64,000 bases of DNA, taken from positions 496,001 to 560,000 of the forward strand of contig NZ_FRCB01000001.1 of NCBI RefSeq assembly GCF_900142765.1. Reading direction: 5' to 3'. Source of the DNA: Roseovarius litoreus. Its GTDB lineage: Bacteria; Pseudomonadota; Alphaproteobacteria; Rhodobacterales; Rhodobacteraceae. Shown here piece after piece: positions 1 through 8,269 of this stretch (position 1 is its first letter; the number at the start of each line of letters is the position of its first letter). Below the pieces are notes generated by a model that was given only the letters and a program-made list of their open reading frames with translations, had not been told where the DNA came from and made no database searches. The position numbers and the translations under genes were made by a program.

Positions 1-1
1 A

Positions 2-832
2 TGCGATGACGCCGCCAATCCCGGAGCGACAAGCGCATCCTTCGAGCGCAACCTGATCATGCCGAACCTGTCGGATCACATCGCCTCGGTCGAGCAGGCG
101 TTTCTGGGGACCGGCGACACCGCGATCAGAGATAGCTTTTTCCGGGACAAGCCCCTTGGCGACCTGTCGCCGCTGGCCGCCATCGGTGTGAACACCGGCA
201 GCATCACGCAAAAGGGCCAGAGGATCAATCTGAGCCAGTCGGACTTCGAATCCCTGACCAAGATTCCAAGCGGTCTGATGTATAACGTCTCCTGCTCGGG
301 CGGGGCCAAGTCGATCCAGTTCGGCTCGCCAAAGGGGAACACGAAAAAATCCGGTTTTGGCGGCGGCACGATCGACGTCAGCGACGTGGCGGTGGTGACC
401 AATTGCGCCTTGGATTTCGGATCGAATGCGAAAGTGGCGGCCTCGATGATCCTCACGACGCTGGAAAGCTCGAACGCATCGATAACCGCCAGTTCGGGAG
501 CCATGGTCGGCACCGCCACGGGGGTGTGCGATGCCTCTGCGCAGAGCGTTATTCTGGGCAAGTCCGACATGAATGTACCAGCCGATTTCGCCGGATCGAA
601 TGTCGGTTTCGTGATCGATGGGGATATTCACCTGTCTGCGAGCAGTTCATCTTCGACGATCAATCACAGCGGGCTCAGCCTGCATGCCTCGGGTCAGATC
701 AAGGTGGCCGCCAACCACACCTTCGATCCCTGCAGCAACCCGCCAAGCGGGTTGATCCCGGCGCTGAAGGTGATCCGGCATGTGGTGCCGACCGGGAATT
801 TCTTTGTGACTGCAAGCACTTCGGTGAATTGA
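2..832 (+). CDS. Uncharacterised protein, 5' end outside the window (possibly exported, Tad-pilus-like)
   Basis: The reading frame is already open at the first complete codon, so the start lies upstream and the first in-frame ATG at 59 is probably internal. About 276 C-terminal residues are visible. They are rich in Ser, Gly, Ala and Thr, with scattered cysteines, and there is no membrane segment or recognisable catalytic motif. The polar, beta-rich composition suggests an exported or surface protein. It reminds me of the C-terminal part of TadG-like pilus-associated proteins, but I cannot assign it to a family. It is followed by a palindromic hairpin and converges on the IalB-like gene. Confidence 0.6.
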   Translation, partial: CDDAANPGATSASFERNLIMPNLSDHIASVEQAFLGTGDTAIRDSFFRDKPLGDLSPLAAIGVNTGSITQKGQRINLSQSDFESLTKIPSGLMYNVSCSGGAKSIQFGSPKGNTKKSGFGGGTIDVSDVAVVTNCALDFGSNAKVAASMILTTLESSNASITASSGAMVGTATGVCDASAQSVILGKSDMNVPADFAGSNVGFVIDGDIHLSASSSSSTINHSGLSLHASGQIKVAANHTFDPCSNPPSGLIPALKVIRHVVPTGNFFVTASTSVN

Positions 833-859
833 CGGCACAAAGGCAGCAACGGAAACCAT

Positions 860-881
860 TCAGGGCCCCGAGGGGCCCTGA
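860..881. terminator. Perfect GC hairpin between converging genes
   Basis: A 10-bp perfect stem (TCAGGGCCCC / GGGGCCCTGA) with a 2-base centre lies 28 bp after the stop of the gene ending at 832 and 25 bp after the stop of the opposite-strand gene ending at 906. No clear T tract follows, so termination is inferred from position and stem strength. Confidence 0.55.
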
Positions 882-905
882 GTCATGTTCGGCAGCGGTG
901 CAAGA

Positions 906-1433
906 TCACTTGCAGCGGCGTTCGGCCTCTTCGACGGCGGCGGTGTAGCCCAGAAGAGAGAACGTATCCTTGGTCTGGGTGCCACGGGACGAGCGGGCCG
1001 TGAAAACCGCATCGGTGCCGCGCTTCATCGCCGCGATGATCTTGGCGTCATCCGATGTGCTTGCAGGCCAGGCCCATTCGCCATCGGTGAACAGCTCGAA
1101 CTCGGTGCCGCCGATATTGACGTTCACCGTGGAGCCGCCAGCGAAAGGATAACCACCGGTAAAGGCCACCTGCCCCTGCACATCCGCATCGGGGCGATAG
1201 AATGTCATCAGCAGGATATCCCCGCGACGCACGGCAACGACCCGGCCATCCTTTGTGTTGACCGTTTCGGTGGGCGACGACACGGCCCAGCATTCACGCG
1301 GATCATTGTCCTCGAACACGCTCCATGCGGTTTCTGCCGCAACCTGATTGGTGCTTTCATTCTGGGCGAAACCGGCTGTCGCCATCAGGGCGAAGGCCAG
1401 TCCAGCCAATCCGCCTGCTATTCGTGATACCAT
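906..1433 (-). CDS. Invasion-associated locus B (IalB) family exported protein
   Basis: A 175-residue protein with an N-terminal signal peptide (hydrophobic stretch ending ...ATAGFA-Q), so probably periplasmic. The body matches the alphaproteobacterial IalB-like family: an early 'ECWAVS' Cys block, 'RRGDILL', 'FTGGYPFA' and a C-terminal 'TKDTFSLLGYTAAV...C' segment. The two conserved cysteines could form a disulfide. I start it at the ATG at 1433, because a GGAGG ribosome site sits 8 bp upstream; an in-frame TTG at 1448 overlaps that site. The name comes from a Bartonella invasion protein, but in free-living Rhodobacteraceae the role is unknown. It diverges from the asparaginase gene. Confidence 0.8.
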   Translation of the reverse strand: MVSRIAGGLAGLAFALMATAGFAQNESTNQVAAETAWSVFEDNDPRECWAVSSPTETVNTKDGRVVAVRRGDILLMTFYRPDADVQGQVAFTGGYPFAGGSTVNVNIGGTEFELFTDGEWAWPASTSDDAKIIAAMKRGTDAVFTARSSRGTQTKDTFSLLGYTAAVEEAERRCK

Positions 1434-1618
1434 ATGTCCAGCCTCCAAGCTGTCCTTAGCCTCAATCTTCGGGCCGCAACCCTCTGGAAGGGGAGTTGTA
1501 TCTTGCGCGGCCTTTTCATACTCGACATAGCAAGTTTAGCCTGAAACAGGCGAGACATGAAAGACGCAATTGGCGGAAAACCGCACAGCGGCGCCGCGAC
1601 CGAAACGCAGAGGCCCAT

Positions 1619-2614
1619 ATGACCGAACCTGTTAAAATGACCGAAATCTGGCGCGGACCGCTGGCCGAAAGCGTTCATCGGGGACATGCGGTGATCTGCG
1701 ATGCGGCGGGCGAGATCGTGGACGCCTGGGGCGATCCCGAAACCGTGGTGTTGCCGCGCAGTTCGGCCAAGATGCTGCAGGCCCTGCCACTGGTCGAAAG
1801 CGGCGCTGCCGAGGCGCACCGGCTTACGGCTGAGCATCTGGCGCTGGCCTGCGCCTCGCATGAGGGGGCGGAGATCCATACCGACCGGGTCGGCGCATGG
1901 CTGGCGGATCTGGGGCTGTCGGATGACGATTTCCGCTGCGGGGCGCATATGCCCAAGGACAGCGAGGCCCGCAACGCCCTGATCCGCGCGGGTAAGGAAC
2001 CGTGCCAGATGCACAATAACTGCTCGGGCAAACATGCGGGTTTCCTGACGCTGGCCAAGCATATGGGATGGGGTCCGGACTATGTGGAGCCGGAGCACGA
2101 GGTGCAGAAAGCCTGCCTGCAGGCCTTCGAAGAGATCACCGGCGAGACCAGCCCCGGCTTTGGGATCGACGGCTGTTCGGCGCCGAATTTCGCCAGCTCG
2201 CTGCATGGCATGGGCCGCGCGATGGCGCGGTTCGCCGCCGCCGAGGACGGGCGCAGCGCCCGCGAGAGTGCCGCGGTGCGTCTGTGGCAGGCGATGATCG
2301 CGCATCCCGATCTTGTCGCAGGGGAAGGCCGCGCCTGCACCGAGCTGATGCGGGCCTGCAAGGAACCCGTGGCGCTCAAGACCGGGGCAGAAGCGTTTTT
2401 CATCGCGATCCTTCCGACCCGAAAGCTGGGTATCGCGCTGAAGATCGTCGACGGGGGCACACGCGCCGCAGAATGCACCATAGCGGCCCTGCTGGTGCGG
2501 CTTGGCGTGCTCGACGCGGATCACCCGGCGACACGCAAGTTCATGAACGCGCCGATCACCAACTGGCGTGGGATCGAAACCGGGATGATAAAGCCCGTCG
2601 ATTCGTTGCTGTAA
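1619..2614 (+). CDS. L-asparaginase, Rhizobium etli type (class 3, metal-binding)
   Basis: A 331-residue asparaginase II family enzyme hydrolysing asparagine to aspartate and ammonia, probably in the cytoplasm since no signal peptide is seen. From the ATG at 1619 the catalytic residues fall where the R. etli enzyme family has them: Ser48-x-x-Lys51 in 'RSSAK', Cys135 and Lys138 in 'NCSGKHAG', and a third metal-ligand cysteine at 186 in 'DGCSAPN'. This agreement and an AGAGG site just upstream support this start over the longer frame from 1496. This class is unrelated to the E. coli AnsA/AnsB fold. No partner gene for asparagine use is adjacent. Confidence 0.9.
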   Translation: MTEPVKMTEIWRGPLAESVHRGHAVICDAAGEIVDAWGDPETVVLPRSSAKMLQALPLVESGAAEAHRLTAEHLALACASHEGAEIHTDRVGAWLADLGLSDDDFRCGAHMPKDSEARNALIRAGKEPCQMHNNCSGKHAGFLTLAKHMGWGPDYVEPEHEVQKACLQAFEEITGETSPGFGIDGCSAPNFASSLHGMGRAMARFAAAEDGRSARESAAVRLWQAMIAHPDLVAGEGRACTELMRACKEPVALKTGAEAFFIAILPTRKLGIALKIVDGGTRAAECTIAALLVRLGVLDADHPATRKFMNAPITNWRGIETGMIKPVDSLL

Positions 2615-2891
2615 CGGCGAGCGGCACCTTTCTGCCGGTCGGGGCGGGCGCCGCTTTTCCGCGGTCCCTTGCCCAAAAGGACGCGCAGTGCGCGCAGGTT
2701 CCCGCCTTCGGGCATGCAGGGCATGACGGGCGGCAGCAATGCGCCGACACCAGTGGTGCGATTGGGCCTTTTTTCGCAGCTTTCCGGCCGATCCGGCACG
2801 CCGGCAAGACAGGCCGCGATATCCCCATCACTCTGCATCGTCGAGGGCCGTTGCGCCCTCGTACACAAGCCATGAGGAAAGGGAGTATCCC

Positions 2892-3131
2892 ATGTTCAAG
2901 ACAACGACAGCCGCAACTTTCGCACTTGCCATCGCTCTGCCCGGAGCCGTGCTGGCCGAAATGGACGCGAATGGCGACGGCGCGGTGACGATGTCCGAAT
3001 TTCAGGACGCCTATCCCGACGCCGAGGCGGGGACATTTTCGGCGCTGGACACCGACGCCGATGGCGCGCTGAGCGAGGCGGAAATCGCAGCCGCTGTGGA
3101 TGCCGGTATCCTGCCCGATACGGCATCATAA
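2892..3131 (+). CDS. Small exported EF-hand calcium-binding protein
   Basis: A 79-residue protein with a signal peptide (residues 1-22, ...GAVLA-E) and two canonical EF-hand loops. The first is D-A-N-G-D-G followed by Glu at loop position 12, the second D-T-D-A-D-G with Glu at position 12. It would therefore bind calcium in the periplasm or outside the cell. A GGGAG ribosome site precedes the ATG. Small secreted EF-hand proteins are common in marine Rhodobacteraceae, but their partners are unknown. The 277 bp upstream (2615-2891) is GC-rich and shows no gene I can support. Confidence 0.85.
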   Translation: MFKTTTAATFALAIALPGAVLAEMDANGDGAVTMSEFQDAYPDAEAGTFSALDTDADGALSEAEIAAAVDAGILPDTAS

Positions 3132-3152
3132 CCCCGCAACGCCACATTCTGA

Positions 3153-3190
3153 AACATCGGGGAGGGGCGCAGCTTGCGCCCCTCTTTGAT
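3153..3190. terminator. Bidirectional terminator hairpin
   Basis: A 10-bp stem GAGGGGCGCA / TGCGCCCCTC (3162-3171 and 3175-3184) with a 3-base loop is followed by TTT. Flanking AACATC/GATGTT extends the pairing. It lies between the converging EF-hand and HIT genes. Confidence 0.75.
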
Positions 3191-3198
3191 GTTCGGGG

Positions 3199-3570
3199 TC
3201 AATCGGCTTTCTGGAGCATCCGGCCCAGAGGACGCCCCGCAAGGATATGCACATGCAGATGCGGGACTTCCTGAATAGCGGCCTCGCCCGCATTCGCGAT
3301 CATGCGAAATCCACCATCTTCGACACCGGTCATGCGGCACACCTCGCCGATGGCGCGCGTGTAGTCGAGGATTTCGGCATCCGAGGCCTCTTGCGCGAAG
3401 TGATCGTAGCACACATACGGGCCTTTGGGGATCACCAGCACATGCACCGGCGCTTGCGGTTGAATATCGTGAAACGCAAGGCTGTGATCGGTTTCGAGAA
3501 CGGTCTTGTTGGGAATTTCGCCGCGCAGGATCTTGGCGAAGATGTTCTGGTCGTCATAGCTGTAGGGCAT
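3199..3570 (-). CDS. HIT-family nucleotide hydrolase/transferase (HINT branch)
   Basis: A 123-residue cytosolic protein with the histidine triad H-L-H-V-H-I-L near the C-terminus, the active site of HINT-type purine nucleoside phosphoramidases. The N-terminal 'FAKILRGEIP' segment is also typical of HINT. The ATG at 3570 has a GAGGA site 8 bp upstream and begins 11 bp after the stop of the glycosyltransferase gene, so the two are probably co-transcribed. The physiological substrate of bacterial HINT proteins is generally uncertain. Confidence 0.92.
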   Translation of the reverse strand: MPYSYDDQNIFAKILRGEIPNKTVLETDHSLAFHDIQPQAPVHVLVIPKGPYVCYDHFAQEASDAEILDYTRAIGEVCRMTGVEDGGFRMIANAGEAAIQEVPHLHVHILAGRPLGRMLQKAD

Positions 3571-3580
3571 GGGGCAATCC

Positions 3581-5158
3581 TCAATCGGCGAAAAGGTGCT
3601 TTGTCTCGGCAACCTCTAGCGCCTTGTCATACCCGACATCAAGGAACTGCGCGAGCAGGGTCGCGTGATGTTCGGGCGCGTCGCCTTCGCGCAGGATCAT
3701 GTGGTTTTCGAATTCCGCGTCGCGGATGCGGTCGCTTTCGAAATTGATGTCGCCGCGGATCGTCGGCATCAGCCGTTCCATGGTTTCCCGTGGCGTCTGC
3801 TCACCGGCCAGACCAACCCGCCGCGCATGACCTTCGAGATATGCATTCGAGAACTGGCACTGCACCTCGAGAATGCGGGTGGTGGACCGGTCCGAGGCGA
3901 AATCATGCAGCAGATCAAGGCTGGACGGATCCATGCAGACGATGAGGCTGTCCGTGTCGAAATAGTCGAACAGCATCCGCATCAAGGCCCGGCGGTGGCG
4001 CGTTCGCTTGCCCAGACTGGCCTGAATGCCGCCCAGGTCGGGCAAGGCGGTGTCTTCCTCGTGGAAGAGATATTCGATGGCGGGCACGTTGGTGACATGC
4101 CGGACCATCGACAAGAGCCGTTTGGCGACATGCCATTTCTTGCACACCACGATCAGCAATGTACGGTCGCGCCCAAGGGTGCTTTCGGTTTCCCAGAACC
4201 GGCTGGCAAAGCGCCGCCCGATACGGCCGCGCCCGGTGAGAAACTGAAACAGGCTGCGGCCCTCGTTGGAAATCTGGAAGCTGGCCGTGTCGTCGGCATA
4301 GAGCGCGCCGAGGCGCGCCTTGAGCTCGACCGCTTCGGGGCTGATCTTGCGAGCGAAAAGCGCGTCCTGACTGAGCAGCAGATCGTAATGATCGTTGTAG
4401 AAGGTCACCGGCATCCCGTAATCGGTGAACATCAGCAAGGTCAGTGTCCGGCTGCGGATCTCTTTCTGGGGCACGAGATGATTGACCAATGTCTGGAAAA
4501 ACGTCTCGTCGGGGATCCATGTGGTGCGAAAGAAACGCATCACGTCACGGCGTCGGCGGGTGAAATCCAGAATCCATTCGATCGTGCGGCGGCGCAGGCA
4601 CCACCACTGGCTGCCGATCTGCACCTCGATGTCATCCGGGATGCGCCGCGTCAGTCCCAGACGTTTCTGCAGCCCGAAAGACGCGTAGAACAGGCGCGGC
4701 TGTGTCCTTTCATTGAAGAAATGACGATAGATCAACCGCTCTTCCTTGATGCCGGTCTTGATCCAGTCGCTGTCGAAGTAATCGAAATTCTCGATGTAAT
4801 CGACATCCTCGGCATCCAGAAACTGATGCGCGTAATGGGCGGACTTGATCGCGGCGCAATCGCCGGACAGCATGTAGAAATGCGTCGCGCGCGGAAAGGC
4901 ATCGACCGCCGCCTCGACGGCATTCAGCGTGGCCTGCACCAGCGACCATTCCCCCCACCCGCATTTGAGGCGCTTTCTGGCGAAAGTCACGTTGGGGTTG
5001 TCGGCCAGAGCGTTGCGAATCCTGTCGTAATATTCCGGCTTGGCGCGGGCGTCGAAATGGATCGACATGTAATCCCCGGCCGCCGTCAACATGCGGGCCT
5101 GCCCGATGATCGCGTCCGGATCCTTGTGACACAAAAGTATGAACGCGATTTTCGCCAT
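3581..5158 (-). CDS. GT14-like beta-1,6-N-acetylglucosaminyltransferase with C-terminal DUF5928-type domain
   Basis: A 525-residue protein. The N-terminal ~270 residues resemble Core-2/I-branching glycosyltransferases (GT14): 'AFILLCHKDP' at the start, 'IHFDARA', 'YMLSGDCAAIKS' and the 'GSQWWCLRR' acceptor region. Residues ~330-525 form a second domain, with 'DRTLLIVVCKKWHVAKRL' and 'EYLFHEED', that I associate with the DUF5928 extension found in Rhodobacteraceae. No membrane segment is seen, so it probably acts in the cytoplasm on a lipid-linked glycan. It diverges from a sulfotransferase gene 60 bp away, suggesting both modify the same surface polysaccharide. Confidence 0.85.
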   Translation of the reverse strand: MAKIAFILLCHKDPDAIIGQARMLTAAGDYMSIHFDARAKPEYYDRIRNALADNPNVTFARKRLKCGWGEWSLVQATLNAVEAAVDAFPRATHFYMLSGDCAAIKSAHYAHQFLDAEDVDYIENFDYFDSDWIKTGIKEERLIYRHFFNERTQPRLFYASFGLQKRLGLTRRIPDDIEVQIGSQWWCLRRRTIEWILDFTRRRRDVMRFFRTTWIPDETFFQTLVNHLVPQKEIRSRTLTLLMFTDYGMPVTFYNDHYDLLLSQDALFARKISPEAVELKARLGALYADDTASFQISNEGRSLFQFLTGRGRIGRRFASRFWETESTLGRDRTLLIVVCKKWHVAKRLLSMVRHVTNVPAIEYLFHEEDTALPDLGGIQASLGKRTRHRRALMRMLFDYFDTDSLIVCMDPSSLDLLHDFASDRSTTRILEVQCQFSNAYLEGHARRVGLAGEQTPRETMERLMPTIRGDINFESDRIRDAEFENHMILREGDAPEHHATLLAQFLDVGYDKALEVAETKHLFAD

Positions 5159-5218
5159 TTCAGAACCGGAACACCACCTGCCATCGCAATGCTTTAGAGT
5201 GATACCCCTGAACTGGAA

Positions 5219-6124
5219 TTGAATAAACAGGCTTTCTCTGCTTTTTTGAACGGGTTAGAAATGTTTTTGCCTGAATACTCGGGTAAATGGTTTGGAGATC
5301 ACGGCATGGGCTTTCCCGGAACGTGGATGACCGAGAGTGAAAGTGTGGTTTACCGGGTGGTTCCGAAATGCGCCTGTTCGACCATCGGACAGATCATGTA
5401 CTACTCGGACCATGGCGAATTCTTCGATGGTGACATCCATGATGCCGCCACCGGCCTTCACAAATGGGCGCGCGATGAAAGTCAGGCGCTTATCAATGAC
5501 AATGTAAAGTCGCATGCGTCCTACGCGTTCACCTGCGTGCGCAATCCCTATACCCGGATCCTGTCGAGCTTTTTCGACAAGATCTGCGGCATACAGCGCA
5601 ACGGCAAGCGGTACCGCGGCAAGCTGGTGCCGCTGCTGACGCAGAAATACGGGATCGAAGTGGGCGGCGACGACGGCAAGCAGGAGTTCGACCAGATCGA
5701 AAGCTTCCGCCGCTTTCTGCTGTTCGCGCGCGACACGATCCGCTGGCGCCGCCCGATGGAGCCGGACATTCACTGGTCGTCCATGTCGGGCCATGTATCC
5801 ACCTTCATCGTCAATGGCGGGCGCTACGACAAGATCTTCTGGACCGAGGCCTTCAATGACGGCATGGGGCAGGTTCTAGACGCGATCACCACCCCCCACA
5901 CGGTGGATCTGGACACGATCCCGCGCTTCAACGAATCCGAGGGTCATGGCCCCAAACGCGCCCACCCGGTCGAGGACTATTTCGACGATCTGTCGATGCA
6001 TCTCGTCTACGAGATCTATCACCGGGATTTCGACCTGTTCAAATACGACTTCGAAAACCCGGCGAACAAGATGCCGGTGGGCGAGATCGACCTTGACGAG
6101 GTCCATGCCAAGCTGGGCGAGTGA
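5219..6124 (+). CDS. Sulfotransferase family 2 protein (carbohydrate sulfotransferase-like)
   Basis: About 301 residues. The 'VPKCACSTI' segment near residue 50 is the 5'-phosphosulfate loop of the Sulfotransfer_2 family, and 'CVRNPYTRILSSF' near 107 is the 3'-phosphate binding motif, so PAPS-dependent transfer of sulfate to a glycan is expected. The coordinates use a TTG at 5219; an ATG at 5261 would give 287 residues and is a credible alternative, and neither has a strong ribosome site. The stretch 5221-5280 is more AT-rich than the rest. It diverges from the GT14-like gene with 60 bp between, which probably holds both promoters. Confidence 0.85.
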   Translation: MNKQAFSAFLNGLEMFLPEYSGKWFGDHGMGFPGTWMTESESVVYRVVPKCACSTIGQIMYYSDHGEFFDGDIHDAATGLHKWARDESQALINDNVKSHASYAFTCVRNPYTRILSSFFDKICGIQRNGKRYRGKLVPLLTQKYGIEVGGDDGKQEFDQIESFRRFLLFARDTIRWRRPMEPDIHWSSMSGHVSTFIVNGGRYDKIFWTEAFNDGMGQVLDAITTPHTVDLDTIPRFNESEGHGPKRAHPVEDYFDDLSMHLVYEIYHRDFDLFKYDFENPANKMPVGEIDLDEVHAKLGE

Positions 6125-6508
6125 CCCCATCCGCCGCTTTCCGGCAATGACAGCTCCAGCATCACGCGGGTGATCAGGGGCTCTGCCCCTCTTGGCCTGC
6201 GGCCAATTCACCCCGGGGTATTTGGCCCAAGAAGAAGCGCTTAAGGATATGATAACCTTCTGCGCGTAACGTGAGAGGGCGGTACAGGCTGGGGAGCCGA
6301 TGACCGCCCAAGGAGAAGCCGCCCCCGGGGCCCCGGCCTGCATCGGGACAGACACCGACCGAATGCCGCGGCTTCGGGGGCGCGCCTCATGTCTTCTTCT
6401 TGGTGAAAATACCCATCATACCCTCGCCACCCGCACCGGCGCCTGGCCAAGCGGCTCAGGCGTTAGCCAGAAGGGTCCGCGCGCCCTGCCATCAGGCCGG
6501 GCCAGCGG
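6125..6508. other. Gene-free stretch with a Rhodobacteraceae-type intergenic motif in inverted copies
   Basis: No gene is supported in these 384 bp. Two inverted copies of one motif are present: GGGGTATTTGGCCCAAGAAG... at 6215-6237 and the complementary CTTCTTCTTGG...AAATACCC at 6393-6414. Related copies occur at 60096-60159 and in fragments near 42205 and 48470. The region separates converging genes, so a transcription-termination role is plausible. Confidence 0.6.
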
Positions 6509-7495
6509 TCAGACCAGGCCTTCGGCGCGGAACATCTCCAGCACATCCGCCTCCGGGCGGGCGCCGTAATGGCCGATTACCTCGGCGGCGGCGATGCAGC
6601 CCATGCGCCCCGCCACGTCCAGCGGCTTGCCCGTGACAACACCATAAAGAAAGCCTGCCGCGAATTGGTCGCCCGCACCGGTCGTATCCAGTGGCGTCAC
6701 GCGGTTGACGGGCACAGTTACCGTATCCGCACCCTTCACGATCACCACATCATGGCCCGAGCGTGTGCAGACGATCAGATCGCTGTCCTGCGCCGCCTGT
6801 TCGAGCGCCGCGCCCAGATCTTCCGTCTCATAGAGCGAGCGCCATTCGTGTTCGTTGCCCAGCACGATATCCAGCCCTTTGACCAATGCGCGGAAATCGG
6901 CACGGTGCCGATCCACGCAGAACGGATCCGACAACGAGATGCCCGCCACCCCACCGCCCGCACGGCAGGCGCGCGCGGCGGCGTGAAAGGCCTCTTTGCC
7001 CTTGGGCTTGTCGAAGAGATAGCCTTCGAGAAACAACAGCTCGGCCTCGCCGGCCACGGCATCATCGACATCGTCGGGGCCAAGTTCGGCAGAGATGCCA
7101 AGATAGGTGTTCATCGACCGTTCGCCATCGGGCGAGACGAAGATCATCGAGCGCGACGTGGGAAATTCGCCGCCGGGCACCGGGGCGTTGACGAAATCGG
7201 TGCCCTCCTCGGCCATGGCGGCGGCATAGAACCGCCCAAGTTCGTCATCCTGAACCCGGCCGATGAAGCCGGTCTTGAGGCCCATCGCGCCGAGTCCAGC
7301 GATGGTATTGGCCACCGAGCCGCCCGGCATCTGGCGCCGGCTTTCCATGGCGTCGAAGAGAAATTCTCCGCGTTCTTGCTCGACAAGCTGCATGACGCCC
7401 TTGTCGATGCCCATGCGGGTCAGAAAATGATCGTCACACTGGCTGATGACGTCGACGACGGCGTTGCCGATACCGACGGCCTGATACTTGGTCAT
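6509..7495 (-). CDS. Adenosine kinase (PfkB family)
   Basis: A 328-residue PfkB carbohydrate kinase, phosphorylating adenosine to AMP in purine salvage. Visible features are the N-terminal 'GIGNAVVD' substrate block, the glycine pair in 'MPGGSVANTIAGL', and near residue 270 the PfkB signature 'DTTGAGDQFAAGFLYG', whose Asp is the catalytic base and whose Gly-Ala-Gly forms the anion hole. The length fits bacterial adenosine kinases. Its ATG overlaps the stop of nth (ATGA), so the two genes are transcribed together. Another PfkB sugar kinase is the alternative, but the N-terminal pattern favours adenosine. Confidence 0.92.
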   Translation of the reverse strand: MTKYQAVGIGNAVVDVISQCDDHFLTRMGIDKGVMQLVEQERGEFLFDAMESRRQMPGGSVANTIAGLGAMGLKTGFIGRVQDDELGRFYAAAMAEEGTDFVNAPVPGGEFPTSRSMIFVSPDGERSMNTYLGISAELGPDDVDDAVAGEAELLFLEGYLFDKPKGKEAFHAAARACRAGGGVAGISLSDPFCVDRHRADFRALVKGLDIVLGNEHEWRSLYETEDLGAALEQAAQDSDLIVCTRSGHDVVIVKGADTVTVPVNRVTPLDTTGAGDQFAAGFLYGVVTGKPLDVAGRMGCIAAAEVIGHYGARPEADVLEMFRAEGLV

Positions 7496-8136
7496 TGGGT
7501 CTTGTCCTCGAATTGGCAGAGATCACGGATGATACAGGTGGGGCACATCGGCTTGCGGGCCTTGCAATGATAGCGGCCATGCAGGATCAGCCAGTGATGC
7601 GCATGTTGCTGGAAGTCGACGGGGATATTGTCTTCGATGGCACGCTCGACAGCGACCACGTCCTTGCCGGGGCAGATGCCCGAACGATTGCCGACGCGGA
7701 AGATATGAGTGTCCACTGCCTGCGCCGGATAATGCCACCACATGTTCAGAACCACATTGGCGGTCTTGCGACCAACCCCCGGAAGCGCCTGAAGGGCGGC
7801 GCGGGAATTGGGCACCTCGCCACCATACTCCTCGACCAGGATTTTGGACAGCTTGATGACGTTCTTGGCCTTGTTGCGGTACAGCCCGATGGTCTTGATG
7901 TGGTCGATCAGGCCGGCCTCGCCCAGATCCAGCATCTTTTGCGGCGTGTCGGCGATCTTGAACAATTCGCGGGTGGCGCGGTTCACGCCGACATCGGTGG
8001 CCTGAGCCGAGAGGGCGACCGCCACGACCAGCGTATAGGCGTTGACATGCTCCAGCTCGCCCTTGGGTTCGGGGTCGGCCGCCTGAAAGCGGGTGAATAT
8101 CTCGCGGATCGTATGGTAATCGAGCTGTCTGGCCAT
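7492..8136 (-). CDS. nth: Endonuclease III (DNA glycosylase/AP lyase)
   Basis: A base-excision repair enzyme that removes oxidised pyrimidines. The helix-hairpin-helix 'LPGVGRKTANVVL' carries the catalytic Lys, 'VDTHIFRVGNR' carries the catalytic Asp, and the C-terminus has the [4Fe-4S] ligand pattern Cys-x6-Cys-x2-Cys-x5-Cys ('CKARKPMCPTCIIRDLC'). I use the ATG at 8136 (214 residues, the usual length). ATG 8151 is possible; a GTG at 8187 lies inside the terminator stem of the upstream gene and is unlikely. The stop overlaps the adenosine kinase start. Confidence 0.95.
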   Translation of the reverse strand: MARQLDYHTIREIFTRFQAADPEPKGELEHVNAYTLVVAVALSAQATDVGVNRATRELFKIADTPQKMLDLGEAGLIDHIKTIGLYRNKAKNVIKLSKILVEEYGGEVPNSRAALQALPGVGRKTANVVLNMWWHYPAQAVDTHIFRVGNRSGICPGKDVVAVERAIEDNIPVDFQQHAHHWLILHGRYHCKARKPMCPTCIIRDLCQFEDKTQ

Positions 8137-8177
8137 GGCCTTGAATGGCATGATGGCCGATAGGGCCGCAAGATGAA

Positions 8178-8207
8178 AAGGGTCCACGCGGGGGAGCGCG
8201 GACCCTT
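8178..8207 (-). terminator. Rho-independent terminator of the CTERM gene
   Basis: The stem AAGGGTCC / GGACCCTT (8178-8185 and 8200-8207), with further CGC/GCG pairing inside, is followed on the minus strand by a short T-rich run. It lies about 60 bp after the stop at 8270. A second small stem GAGACGG/CCGTCTC lies at 8212-8237. Confidence 0.65.
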
Positions 8208-8269
8208 CGATGAGACGGAGGGGGAGAAGGCCGTCTCGGTGCCTGCCGGACCGGAGCCCGGTTGCGGCG

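Noticed and set aside
2640..2790. Possible structured RNA in the GC-rich gap before the EF-hand gene
   Set aside because: Several short stems can be drawn, but nothing matches tRNA, SRP RNA, 6S RNA or a riboswitch family I know.
2521..2868. 115-codon minus-strand frame covering the asparaginase end and the following gap
   Set aside because: No ribosome site and no recognisable domain; half of it is antisense to the asparaginase C-terminus.
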